64,000 nucleotides of DNA from Dryomyza anilis (Eukaryota; Arthropoda; Insecta; Diptera; Dryomyzidae), in contig OX638135.1 in the NCBI GenBank assembly GCA_951804985.1, forward strand, positions 34,629,116-34,693,115. The letters are read 5' to 3'. Each line of letters opens with the position of its first letter. Position 1 is the first letter of the stretch. Positions 48,012-58,465 of this stretch are shown here, piece after piece. The notes below the pieces were generated by a model. The model saw nothing but the letters and a program-made list of their open reading frames with translations. It was not told the origin of the DNA and ran no database searches. The position numbers and the translations under genes are program-made.

Positions 48012-48533
48012 TCATTCAAATAATATTACATCATATTTTTGTCGTAGTAATTTTATACGGGCTGATGGCTTTCTTAAGAGATCTGCCACCATTGTATCCG
48101 TTGGGCAATATGTGCATCTGACTATATTTTTATCGACGTAATCTTTGAGGAAGTAGAACTGTACATCTATGTGTTTTGATCGGGCCGACATTTTTTCTTC
48201 TTCGATAAGTTTAAGGCATCTCTGATTGTTTTCGAACAACGTTGTTGGTATTTCCACTTTTCTGTTGAAATCTTCGAGTAATCGTCGGATCCATTGTGCA
48301 TCCCTACATGCTTCCGAAAGAGCATTGAACTCTGCCTCGGTTGAGGACAATGCCACCGAAGTTTGCCTCTTGCAACTCCAACTAATCACACCGTCTAGAT
48401 ACATAAAAACGTATCCACTATTTGATTTTCTATCGACTCGGTTCTCCGCCCAATTCGCATCTGCATATCCAATGAGTTTATTTTCGCAGCTGGTTCTAGA
48501 TCGTAATCGCTTCCAAATTTTTGCGAAAAACAC
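48012..48533 (-). pseudogene. copia-2 minus-arm RNase H
   Basis: A single open frame: GYADANWAENRVDRKSNSGY, VALSSTEAEFNALSEACRDA, QWIRRLLEDFN, MSARSKHIDVQFYFLKDYVD, DTMVADLLRKPSARIK. This is the well-preserved copia RNase H end with its AD, E and H-I-D motifs. It is intact here but broken by stops in the plus arm. Upstream it is fused to RT start sequence by deletion of the palm. Confidence 0.85.
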
Positions 48534-49075
48534 TGTGCAACTAGTCGCGCTTTATAGCTGTTAACAACATCATCACCGTCGGTTTTTTAGTTGAGGACCC
48601 ACTAGCTGCCAATTACCGTTCTTCCTGGTGGTAGTTCACACAGTTCCCATGTACCATTTTTGCGTAGTGACTGCATCTTCTTCTTCATCGCAGAAAGCTA
48701 CTCATTTTTCTGCTTACTAGCCAAAACATCTTTCAAGCTCTTTGGTTCTGTTGCTGCAGTGTTGATTAAATTCGCTTCTTCATCCGATCGCGTCTGTGTC
48801 ACGTGTTTATGTCGCACCACTTTAAAGCACTTACACCTTTGTCTGATCTTGTTGATTGTCGAATTTCCGCTTCACCATTTGAACCTGCGTTATCATTAGT
48901 TTCGGCATCGTTTGTGTTCGGCATCGAATCTGCATTGTCAGCCACTCGTTCTTCTTGAGTTTCTTCTTCATCATCTGCACTGAAATACTACTCAGTTTCC
49001 TTATGTTCGACTATCACCATATTCTCCTCCTCTTTCTGAGTTACCTTTAATTCGTCAATGTGAACGAACTGATGA
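48534..49075 (-). pseudogene. copia-2 minus-arm linker and RT start
   Basis: KNGTWELCELPPGRTVI and the ARLVAQCFSQKFGSDYDL segment lie near 48490-48660. The acidic linker rich in glutamate and asparagine (with NEAETNDNA-like sequence) lies at 48680-49060. The RT beyond GSDYDL, including YVDD, is missing and joined to RNase H. Confidence 0.75.
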
Positions 49076-49982
49076 TTATTTTTCCCGTGTTGGTACATAG
49101 CATCGGTACGCATTTGATGCCAAGTCATATCCAACTAAGATTGCCTGGATCGCTTTAGCATCAAGTTTACGTCTTTTTTCGTCCGGTACAAACGCATAAC
49201 ATTTCGATCCAAATCGTCGGAAATGCCCAACGCATGGATTTGTACCGAACCAGCTCTCAAATCTTGTCTTTTGTATTTCTCTCGCCGGTAGACGATTCTG
49301 GATGTATTTTGCCATTACCACGGCCTCGCCCCAAAATTTATTTTCAAACTTAGCTTCCACGATCATACAGCGAGCCATTTCTATCAGCGTTCGGTTTTTC
49401 CTTTCGGCGACTCCATTTTGCTGCGGACTGTATGGTGCCGTTAGCTGATTTTGAATGCCATTCTTTTTCAATTACAAGATAAACTTTATCCCATGTACTT
49501 ACCGCCTCTGTCCCTTAATACTTTTGCCCTTAATACTTTTGGTTTCTTGTCGAACATCGTTTTACACATTTCGACATATTCCTGGAATTTTTCGAATGCT
49601 TCCGATTTCTCCTTGATCAAATAAACCGCTGTGTATCTGGAATAGTCGTCAATGAAAGTGAGAACATATCTTTTGCCTGATGGAGTAATAGTTTGTATTG
49701 GGCCGCACACGCCCGAGTGCACTAAGTCCAGCACAGTGATGAGCGATTTTGAGAATTTTTAGGAAATTTCATTCGGCTCATTTTCCCACTGTTGCAATTT
49801 TGAGAATTCCCACCTTCAACGAGTTCTACGGATGATAAAGTTTTCACTGCCTCGATATCCAAGTCTTCTATGCCATTCATGAATGTAACCACTGCTCGAA
49901 TACGCGTAGACATTTTGAACAATGCAGATCTGATTTTATGTACGCAATTTATGTAAATTTTCATTAATATCTGCAACCGCAA
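49076..49982 (-). pseudogene. copia-2 minus-arm integrase
   Basis: Readable: VKTLSSVELVEGGNSQNC, GKMSRMKFPKNSQNRSSLCW, LDLVHSGVCGPIQTITPSGK, LTFIDDYSRYTAVYLIKEK, LRDRGGKYMG, YSPQQNGVAERKNRTLIEMA, RRFGSKCYAFVPDEKRRKLD. The first catalytic aspartate is glycine (HSGVCG against HSDVCG in the plus arm). A short direct duplication (KVLRAKVLRDRGG) and frame breaks at about 49480 and 49735 occur. Confidence 0.85.
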
Positions 49983-50177
49983 CCTGTTTGTCTCCTTAAT
50001 TTATTTCACACCATTCACTCGTGAATTTAATTGTATATCCTTTTGCCGCAAGTCGCTTTACCGAAATCAAATTTTCATTGATTCCTGGAACGTACAATTC
50101 ATCGGCAATGTGGACTGGTACATTGCTGCCTGATTTATTAACAAAATTCACCTAAACTGTACCCTTTCCTGTAGCTG

Positions 50178-51350
50178 TCAGCGATGTTGGTTATTAAAAG
50201 TAATAAACTGCTCCTTATGTCCAACAATGTGGCAAGTCGCACCAGAATCCACGATCCATCCACTATCTGCTGATGTCGTAAACAAAAATTGTTCGTCGTT
50301 ACTTTCTGATTCATTACTGAATCTAAGAAGGCTATTGTGTGATAAAGAGTGAAGCTGATCCTCTCTCATCACATCTGTGCCAAAGATCTGCCTTACAATT
50401 TTATAAAATGCTGGACAGGCACAGAGATAGTGCTCTTTAGTGCCAGTTTCTTCGTAGCAGGCAGAACATAATGAGCATAACGTCATGAGCTTGAAGAATC
50501 TGCATTTCGTCTCATTCAGCCATCTGCTCTTGTGTGCAGAAGCGACCCAAGAGCTGATGGCGAATTTTCCCGTAGATGCAGGTAGTCCAAGCACAGGTTC
50601 TGGTCCAAATGGATTATCCTCAGATCCACCACGTGTTAGTTCATCAGATGTTTCATTGCCCGAAACTCCTTTATGGCCCGGCACCCAAATAAGTTTCAGT
50701 GTATTGTATTTACCAACACAATTGAGACGTGATCTGCATTGACGTACAATTTTGGATGTGATGACCGGGATGTTCAAAGCCATAAGAGCAGCCTGACTAT
50801 CGCTGCAAACTGATATAGCTCTGTTCTGCCATCTATTATCCGCAATGTAGTCCATAGATATAAGTATAACATAAACTTCGGCTTGAAATAACGAGGCATT
50901 GTCGCCCAAGGCGAAGTGAAGTCTGCGGTCATCCGGTTCCACAAGCACTCCAGCATTAGATCCCTGATCGGTTCGGGAGCCGTCTGTGAAAATGCGGTGT
51001 GACCCTCTACTCGGCTCACAGTCAGGCGTTAGCCAGTCTTGAATGTCAGGTTGGCAAACCTCAAAATTTCGTCTTCGTAATATTTCTTTTATCATTGCAT
51101 CAGAGGGCATCTCCAGTAGACAGGTGTCTAATGGAGTGTCAAGTGCAATGTCAGAGATATTCCAGGAAACATTAAACCAAAAACCACATCGTTTTAGTCT
51201 CCAGCAGCCTTTCATGGCTTCGCCTCTGATAAAGATGTCAAGTGGTGGTATGTTTAAGATTGCATTCAGTGCTGGACCAGGTGTAGTGGGAAAGGCACCC
51301 GTAACACCCAGACACACGGTTCTCTGAATCTTGGCAAGACTAGTTGTCAC
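50178..51350 (-). pseudogene. Chimeric frame: LINE RNase H joined to copia-2 protease
   Basis: A 390-codon open frame. Residues 1 to about 345 are the end of a non-LTR ORF2: the post-RT region, then RNase H with HRIFTDGSRTDQGSNAG, ASLFQAEVYVILISMD, SVCSDSQAALMAL and LIWVPGHKGVSGNETSDELT, then a cysteine-rich tail (LCSACYEETGTKEHYLCACP). From about residue 350 it becomes copia: ESNDEQFLFTTSADSGWIVD and SGATCHIVGHKEQF, the DSGA protease site. The junction is in frame but is best read as chance after LINE insertion or recombination in copia gag. RNase H of this kind points to the I/R1/LOA groups. Confidence 0.85.
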
Positions 51351-51600
51351 GCACTTTTGCGACAGCTTGGTCCACCAGACTACCTATGCATATGATATCA
51401 TCGGTCTTAACATTGCCGTGTAAATCTCTGCAATGATTGATCGGCGATAGTCCCCATCTCTTCCCAAAAATTCCTCTGCATTGTCAGAACATGTTTTGTC
51501 CAAAGTAGTTTACTATCTAGAGTTAAGCCCAGATATTTTACTTCGTTAGACAGAGGAATAGTGACACCCTTAAGTACTGGTAGAGATAATCCTGTCACTA
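51351..51600 (-). pseudogene. LINE RT thumb fragment in copia-2 gag
   Basis: MTGLSLPVLKGVTIPLSNEV followed by KYLGLTLDSKLLWTKHV is the typical end of a non-LTR RT, upstream of the RNase H in the same element. The first 60 or so bases also survive in the plus arm at 43137-43190, which dates the LINE insertion before the inverted duplication. Confidence 0.8.
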
Positions 51601-52019
51601 TTCCTTTTCTAGTTTAATATCACCACCAAGTGCCATCAACCTCTGAAACAGCTCATTCATATTGTTCACATGCTCCTCAACATTACCGCTTTCCTCGAGT
51701 TACTGCCTCATAATTGTCCTCAAAATGCATACCCTATTTTCTGGTGTATCTTTTTCGTGAAAATCCTTAAGTGTGTTCCATGCCGTTTTCGCTGTTTGAC
51801 AATTTCTGATGTGTTGAATTTGACTGTCTTCCACATTCAACGCGATCGTCGAATGAGCCCATTGATCCTTTTCTGTCCATTCAGATCTAACTGGATCTGG
51901 CTCCGTTACAGATATTGTATCCCACACTCTTTTTCGATTAACAGCATTTGCATTTTGTATCTCCAATTGAAATAATTGTCACCGTTCAACTTCGCTATTA
52001 AATACTTCCATTCAGGCAT
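51601..52019 (-). pseudogene. copia-2 minus-arm gag
   Basis: The start MPEWKYLIAKLNGDNYFNWR is at 52019, then after a frame change DTISVTEPDPVRSEWTEKDQ, NVEDSQIQHIRNCQTAKTAW, DTPENRVCILRTIMRQ and, past a stop, ESGNVEEHVNNMNELFQRLM. This is a copia gag of UBN2 type. The outer end of palindrome 2 falls inside it, near 51758. Confidence 0.8.
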
Positions 52020-52141
52020 TGCACCATATACACGCCTCTTCACAGTTAACCACAAAAATCACTTAAATTTCTCAGAAAAATCTCCTTATTTTTATTTAAT
52101 CCACAAAATATTGTTCCTAGGCGTTACAGTGGCCCTTAAAA

Positions 52142-52349
52142 TATTGGATGCTGTTTTAATTAATAAAATAAGTTGCAATAAAAATCTGATGGCGTCTTTA
52201 TTGTATTCAGAAACGTTAAGAATAATTTTATTATTGAATGAAAAATATTAATGAAAAACATAGACAAATATTACTAACTCATTTGATATAGAAAATAACA
52301 AAGCAGTACAAGTAGCTTATAATTTATATGAATGAATCTTATTACAAAA
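52142..52349 (-). mobile_element. copia-2 minus-arm 5' LTR
   Basis: It matches the left LTR: GATTCATTCATATAAATTAT on the element strand, GAATACAATAAAGACGCC, and GCATCCAATA at its end. The outermost bases are ACAAAA where the other LTR has ACAACA. AAGGGCCACTG follows as a possible primer site. Confidence 0.8.
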
Positions 52350-52429
52350 CATACACCATTTCTAACATGGAAAATAACTGAATCTCTGGAAATAATGCAT
52401 ATCTCGAAACCCAAAATTCCATTGATATC

Positions 52430-52640
52430 GCAGAAGGTGAGTTGCAACCTTATCGATTTGGTATGGCTCAAATAAGATTTGAAATTTGTTTTTAAACATT
52501 TTGATATTTCAACATTTTAATTTTCGACATTTTTTGCTCCTATAAAAAAATGTGTGCATATTTATTTTCAATTTTTTTTCGACATTTTCTAGCTTTAAAA
52601 TATATTTTCGACCAAAAATGTTTTCGGAATTTTAAGGCTT
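52430..52640. repeat. Unnamed repeat with TTTTCGACATTTTT motifs, copy 2
   Basis: Same order of motifs as 13420-13625: GGTGAGTTGCAA, AACATTTTGATAT, TTTAATTTTCGACATTTTTT, TCTAGCTTTAAAAT. Confidence 0.5.
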
Positions 52641-52682
52641 TTAAAATTTCGACATTCTTATGTTTCGACTAATCGTACAGAT

Positions 52683-53125
52683 TCCTCTAAACACATTCAT
52701 TACTTCTGTTAACTACTGTATCTATTTGATTTAAATGGTAAATTTTAATTAGTGTTTGGAACAAACCCTTGTCAATTGCCTCAAATAATAATTATTTTAA
52801 GTGTTTGATCGAAACACTTGTTTAAGAGGAAGTATTTGCCCGAGTATTTCCGAAGGCAAACATGTCGTTTTTAGTGCTGTGCCGAACCTCACGCAACGTG
52901 CAAAGTTTATCTATAGAACTCACAGTCGACTCAGACAAATTAACATATTGTATGTCATACTCATTGGAGATCATAGAGTTTGAAGCAGATAATCAGAAAA
53001 TTCGTTTAATATTTGTATTTTAAATTGTTATTTAAATAGGCTGTTGCAAATAATATTTCAATCACTTCAAGTATGTTTTTGCATTAGTGTTTTCACCAAA
53101 TAAGATATATTGTGTGCAGTTTTTT
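52683..53125. repeat. Unnamed interspersed repeat with CAAACACTT motifs, copy 2
   Basis: CCTCTAAACACATTCATTAC, CAATTGCCTCAAATAATAAT, CGAACCTCACGCAACGTGCA and CACTTCAAGTATGT follow the order of 22690-23570. It is shorter than copy 1 and several internal blocks are deleted. Confidence 0.55.
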
Positions 53126-53729
53126 AAGTTTTTATAACTAAAACATTGCTTACTATTTTATACACAAATACAAAATATCATATACACAAAAAAAGAAATC
53201 ATTATCTGAACAAAAAAAACGATGAAAGTTAAGAAGTCTTACCATTACTAAAAAAACATTTTTTCTGTTTTATCGAAAAAGTTAGTAATTTTAATAGGTA
53301 ATTTGTAATATGCTCCATAAAACCATAAATAATTTTTATAGTTATCATTAGATCCGAAATGTTCAAAAAAAAACATAAAACATAGTTTCATTTTTAGTCA
53401 AGTTTTTTTTTCCCAAAATGACAGGTTTTTCAAAAAAATATCTTACAACACTGACTGGGGCACAAACCAAGCACGTAGTTCACTCGACTCTCAATGAAAT
53501 AACCCCATAAACCCGTCCTACGAATAGGATAGTTACTTTTAATTTACACTGAGAGAATTTTGACAGATAATTTGTTAAAGAGACTCATGTTTATTCTACA
53601 TGATACTTTTAACTACGGAAAACCACAACAATTCTATAAATTAAAAGATATGTTAACTTTACATTTTCAACTATTAAAAATTAAGATAACAAAAATAACT
53701 TAACATGTTCAATCTGCTAACATGTTCAA
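53126..53729. other. AT-rich DNA, no gene seen
   Basis: No coding or repeat family recognised. Confidence 0.4.
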
Positions 53730-54725
53730 TTATTTAAAATAATCAAAAAATTGAAATAATAAAAAAAAAGTAGTCGGATTACTTTTTTTTGATCATTTCA
53801 AATAATCAAAAATTTTAAATATTTAAAAAAAAAGTAGTCGGATTACTTTTTTGATTATTTTCAAATAATCCGAAAATAATCCTAAATTTTGAGAAAATAA
53901 TCAAAAAATTACTAGTTTTTGATTTTTTTAAAGTATTCGTGAAATTAATCAAAAAAGTACTAAGAATCAAATTACTTTTTTTATAACCTACACTAAGAGT
54001 GAAAGGGTATATTCAATTTGGTACGCAGTTTGTAACACTCAGAAGGAAGCATCTCCGGTATGGAAAAGTATATATATTCTTGATCAGCATGATCTCCTGA
54101 GTCGATTTAGCGATGTCAGTCTGTCTATCTGTCTGTCTATCTGTCTATATCAAACTCATAATTTAGATTACTTATATACCTACGTTGTATGTGCAAAAAA
54201 ATTAGGCATATCGGTCCATTGTGACCTGTGATCTGACCATTTATATGCAAATAACTCATATAAAATTTACATCTACAGTTCAGTTTTACTGTATACGTGC
54301 TTAAGTAAACTTTTTTGGTCAAATATATATTGACTTCATGATCAAATACATGAAAAAAATGTTTTCCCGCGAATCGACTTGTGGTTCCCAAAACAAAAAT
54401 CGAAATTCGGTACACCTATCCATTTGTAAATATGGAAATCAAATGAATGGAAATTCTTCAGCGATTGAAAGTTTGTAGTTATTTTAAGGATTTGTATACC
54501 CTGGTGACTTATATACCACTTTGAATGGTAACCACACATATGTGTAGGGTATTTATAGTCGGCTTAGACCAACTATAATTTTGATAATCCTAACTATCAT
54601 AATAACACCAAATTTAAAATTTCCCATGTGATCTAACCTTCCCAACTGGTTATTATCTCTAATCATAATCAAAATTTTTGACTACGACTTTAATATCTCG
54701 AAGGAAAATTAATGAGTTCACTTGT
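53730..54725. mobile_element. hAT-type MITE remnant, split by a DINE-A
   Basis: AATAATCAAAAA and GTAGTCGGATTAC arms up to 53981, then a DINE-A, then ATCTCTAATCATAATCAAAA and GACTACGAC to about 54695. Both termini are lost. The same hAT plus DINE arrangement returns inverted at 63110-64000. Confidence 0.7.
53982..54651 (-). repeat. DINE-A repeat inside the hAT MITE
   Basis: ATAACCTACACTAAGAGTG to CTTCCCAACTGGT. The core is followed by a GTCTGTCTATCTGTCTG tract. The mirror copy is at 63199-63806. Confidence 0.8.
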
Positions 54726-54727
54726 TA

Positions 54728-55052
54728 TACCCTAGACGAAGAGTGAAAGGGTATATTCAGTTTGGTACGCCGTTTGTAACACCCAGAAGGAAGCATCTCC
54801 AGTATGGAAAAGTTTATTTAAGGTATTTGAACATAAATGGTCGGTTCTCAGGTCACAATAGACCGATCATGCCAACAGCTTAGATATATAAGTAATCTAA
54901 ATCTAAATTTTCATTACTATAGCTCTTCTACTTTTTCTGTAATCATGATTTTAACAGACAGAGAGAGGGACAGACAGACCGACATCGCTAAATCGACTCA
55001 GGAGATCATGCTGATCAAGAAATATACCCTTTCACTCTTAGTGTAGGGTATA
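54728..55052. repeat. DINE-A chimera: two oppositely oriented ends fused
   Basis: Bases 54728 to about 54815 are the minus-oriented end (TATACCCTAGACGAAGAGTG to AGTATGGAAAAG). From about 54816 the sequence is plus-oriented (GGTATTTGAACATAAATGGT to TAGTGTAGGGTATAA). Both termini are therefore the same DINE end in inverted orientation. Confidence 0.7.
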
Positions 55053-55504
55053 ATCAGTTTACTATGTTAATAAATGTATCTTTTAGGAGTCGGACGGGAC
55101 ATCGAAAACACTGATACAAAAATCAAAATTTTTTCCGTTATTTTGATTTGGATCATTATTTTTAAGCTTTAGAAATAATTATTTATGTTTTCTGAAAAAA
55201 ACAGAAAATAATATTTTGTATCTGTATGTCTTAAAAGTTAATTAATTTGGTTACTCAAAATACATGAAAAATATGTATATTTACATATTGCATAGTAACG
55301 AAACATTATTATCATTTTTTTGCACACAGATTTAAGATTCCAAATCCATCGGTATTTAAAAGATTTGAACATTTTGAATTTTTCGGTCGTGGTTGACGTT
55401 TTTCTGGAAATGCCCATATGTATTTTTCATTTTGTTATATAAAAGGTTTTATTTTTAAAAATTTAACTCCAATATACTAATATTGATTTAAAAGCACCGC
55501 AGAA
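55053..55504. repeat. MITE-C, left part
   Basis: CAGTTTACTATGTTAATAAA, GTCGGACGGGACATCG, AACATTTTGAATTTTTCGGT, ATTTTTCATTTTGTTATATA and TATTGATTTAAAAGCACCGC. It returns inverted at 61290-61755. DINE-B and gypsy-2 lie between the two parts. Confidence 0.7.
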
Positions 55505-55981
55505 GAAAAACCAATAACTCGAAAAGTATTCAAGATATACTTATAAAATTTATAATATATTGTCAGAATTCACTTAGAAATATGTATTCCAAAAATAAGC
55601 GTGATACGCCTACATTTGATTTCTTTATTATTTTCCGCTTTTTCATAGTGGACATTTTATTCGCAAATAATTGAAAACAAATTTATGAAATATTAGCCTT
55701 AAAAATTATGCGTGATCCGCCCACATTTATTTTTCAACATTTTTTGTTTTTTTCTTTTACCTTTATATCAATTTTTTAAATTATTGGGATACGTCATACA
55801 TTTCTGATATGTAAATTTAAATATTCTGAAATTGTTCACATAAATATTCCCACCAAAGTGTAGGGTAGTCCATAGTCGGGATCGACCGACTATAAAAGTC
55901 CGTCCCATGTGACCGAACTGTATACCGTCAGCAAGACAGACGGACGGACATAGCTACACGGACTCGGCCGATCATGAATAT
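55505..55981 (-). repeat. DINE-B repeat, left part, split by gypsy-2
   Basis: Contains the AATAACTCGAAAAGTATTCA phrase, CCGCCCACATTTATTTTTCA and TCGGGATCGACCGACTAT, then reaches the core GATCATGAATAT at the gypsy-2 insertion point. The remainder is at 61066-61156. Confidence 0.75.
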
Positions 55982-56515
55982 TGTTACGAAAATTCAGTCT
56001 ACGGAAAACTGTTCTACGAGTTCGTATCGCTGGATGGTGTACAAAATAAAAACGCACTAATATTTGGTTTTAACTAGTATTATATCAACTAGTATTAATT
56101 AACTTTATTTATTTAAATAACAACTTAAAGAATAATCACTTATATCAACTGCTGAATCTCTACAATTAAGCTTAACAATGTTCACTCACGAGACGCACTA
56201 GTTCACTATCAAATCACAACTGAAGTGCTGTACCTCTGATGCGGCTCGCTTATATACTGCATGCATCAGTTCGACACGTTTCGACAAGCTTCGACTTGTT
56301 TCAAGAACCTTCTACTCGTTTCGTGAATGACGCATGCTATTGGCATCTCATTCGCACTCATGTGTTTTAATGCGCTGATCTTTCATCTCTGCCTCAGAAC
56401 GCTGAATGATCTTCCGTCTCTTTCTAACACATGCTTAGTGCGCTGAATTGTCTTGCGTCTCATTAATTATTGTTGAGTGCTGGCACTATGGGGCAAATTA
56501 CGTCTTTTCGTAACA
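55982..56515 (-). mobile_element. gypsy-2 3' LTR
   Basis: 534 bp. It is nearly identical to the right LTR except for scattered changes and a rearranged stretch at about 56375-56430. The element-strand polypurine tract (AGGTGGAGGGCAG) abuts its start at 56516-56528. Confidence 0.9.
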
Positions 56516-56539
56516 CTGCCCTCCACCTAAATCTGTTCG

Positions 56540-56786
56540 TCCCGAACAGATGTTAATCCTCTCTATCTCTATACGGCGCCAACCTTTCTAAATGTACTAC
56601 TTTCATTTTTCGTCTAACGCCCGCAGTATTCTAAATCCGATACACTACATCATTAATTTTTTTAATTATTATATATGGTCCTTCCCAGTGTGTTTGTAGC
56701 TTATGGGATAAGCCTTTCTTCCTTTGTGAGTTATAGAGCAAAACAAGTTCTCCTTCCATAAATCACTCTGAATTTGTGCACAAGTC
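56540..56786 (-). pseudogene. gypsy-2 integrase C-terminal region (GPY/F)
   Basis: Minus-strand readings such as HKLQTHWEGPY and MKVVHLERLAPYRDRED correspond to the GPY/F part seen better in gypsy-1. Stops interrupt it. It is the end of pol before the polypurine tract. Confidence 0.65.
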
Positions 56787-57224
56787 TTATCTGGCCTTCA
56801 TCTTATCTCTCGCAAATTGTGTACGCTGTCTTACAAATTGATGCACTTCGTTAATTTCTTCACTTTTTCTGGAAACATAATTGTGTATAGGAATTCCAGC
56901 TGAAGGACTCGCCCCAAGCTTTAAATCCACAGGTAATCTTAAGTCTGTTCCAAAAACAATTTTAGATGGTGAAGTTGCTGTGGTATCATGAACCGCCGTT
57001 CGATAAGCCATGAGTAATAGTGGTACGTGTGTATCCCAATCTTTTTGATTTTTATCAATCACTTTTCTGAGATACTCTTCCAAAGTCCGATTGAATCTCT
57101 CCACCATGCCCTCTGATTGCGGGTGCAAAGGCGTTGTTCGTGTTTTGTGTATGTTGAAGACTTTGCATACTTCCTTAAAAACTGCAGACTCAAAATTTCC
57201 TTCTTGATCTGAATGCAATTGCAA
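56787..57224 (-). pseudogene. gypsy-2 integrase core, C-terminal part
   Basis: LHSDQEGNFESAVFKEVCKV (second catalytic aspartate), TRTTPLHPQSEGMVERFNRT (catalytic glutamate), DTHVPLLLMAYRTAVHDTTA, KIVFGTDLRLPVDLKLGA. All active residues of this part are kept. A stop near 57287 separates it from the upstream part. Confidence 0.85.
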
Positions 57225-57284
57225 CGCTACTCCAAAACGGCTTACCCAGTTGTTAACTAATATATCCGAAACTGTTGTGGCTTC

Positions 57285-57590
57285 TTAGACATAACTATTA
57301 TCCGCATCACTGATTGGAAACGGCCCGGCGACATCCATGACAATACGCTCGAATGGTGCTCCCACGTTGTACTGATGCATCCTACCGCGACTTCTGACTT
57401 TTGGTCCTTTTGCTGGTACACATTGCGGGCAACTGCGAATCCAATCGGCGACTAACTCTTGGCATCCAATCCAGTAAAAACGTTTCTTTACCGTTTCGAC
57501 CGTTTCATTAATGCCCAAATGACCACTACTAGATCCACCATGGTATTCCGCTAATATCTCTTTTATTTTTGACTTGGGAACAACAATCAA
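57285..57590 (-). pseudogene. gypsy-2 integrase zinc domain and core start
   Basis: HHCC-type zinc domain (EYHGGSSSGHLGINETVETV with CPQC following) and the core start FERIVMDVAGPFPISDADN with the first catalytic aspartate. The order matches a normal gypsy integrase; only the stop near 57287 breaks it. Confidence 0.85.
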
Positions 57591-58391
57591 ACTTCGAGCG
57601 GATGTGCCATCTTCATTTTCCCATACACGATATAAGCAACCATCTTTTAGCTTAAAGCTCTGCCACTGTGCCCAGTAAGCTTTAGTTATAGCACTGTTTT
57701 GGTTTTCTTTGCTGTTCCTTGAACATCATGATTTTTGTGAGGTCGGGATCACTCTTTTGATCAATTTGTATTTGTTCCGGAGTCCATTTTTCATCGGGCA
57801 AAACATTTAGCAAACGAATATCAATCATGTTTTCTGTTTACGTGGGCGTCGTGACAGAGCATCTGCATTTTCATGATTTCCTCCTTTACGATGTTCGATT
57901 GAGAAATCGTAGCTCTGTAATCGTTCTATCCAACGCGCAATTTGGCCTTCCGGATCTTTGAACTGAAGTAATCATCGTAGTGCTGCGTGATCGGTTCTCA
58001 AGTGAAACTGTTGTCCGTACAGATACTTATGGAAATTTTTCGCACTTTCAATAACAGCAAGAAGCTCCCTCCTGGTGACACAGTAATTTCGCTCGGGATT
58101 GGACAATGTTTTACTGTAGTATGCGATCACTTTTTCTTGCCCATTGAGCACTTGAGAGAGAACTCCCCCTATTCCGTATCCACTTGCATCCGTATCAAGT
58201 ATAAATTTCTCACCTGGAATTGCATACGATAGAATTGGTGTCGAGCACAGTAAATCTTTTAATTGCAAAAACGCCTTTACTTGATCATCGCCCCATTGAA
58301 ATGCGCAGTTCTTTCTTGTCAATTCGTGCAGACTGCTAGCAACATTGGCAAAACCTGGAACAAATCGCCTGTAGTATGTACAGAGCCCCAA
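57591..58391 (-). pseudogene. gypsy-2 RNase H and connection
   Basis: The open frame 57972-58391 begins at the end of RT (LCTYYRRFVPGFANVASSLH) and contains RNase H: FILDTDASGYGIGGVLSQVL, YYSKTLSNPERNYCVTRREL, LRTDHAALR, with its acidic residues. Beyond 57972 the tether reads FKDPEGQIARWIERLQSYDF and HRKGGNHENADALSRRPR. The upstream edge is the RT deletion point near 58440-58465. Confidence 0.85.
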
Positions 58392-58465
58392 GAAACTTCG
58401 TAGGTCATGTAGGTTTTGCGGTCTGTGCCACTCCTTTACTGCAAATTTATAATTGCTGATGCCTC

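Larger units (their letters stand above)
47790..52349 (-). mobile_element. copia-2 minus-arm: copia with both LTRs and a LINE insert
   Basis: LTRs lie at 47790-48004 and 52142-52349, flanked by CATAC (47785-47789 and 52350-52354). Minus-strand order: 5' LTR, gag, LINE fragment, protease, integrase, RT start, RNase H, polypurine tract (AATGAGGGGGAG), 3' LTR. The RT palm is deleted. The region from 42970 to 46695 is its mirrored, differently deleted counterpart. Confidence 0.85.

Noticed and set aside
42970..51758. Two independent copia-2 insertions in opposite orientation
   Set aside because: Both share the same genomic flank beyond the 3' LTR and the same LINE scar, so inverted duplication of one insertion fits better.
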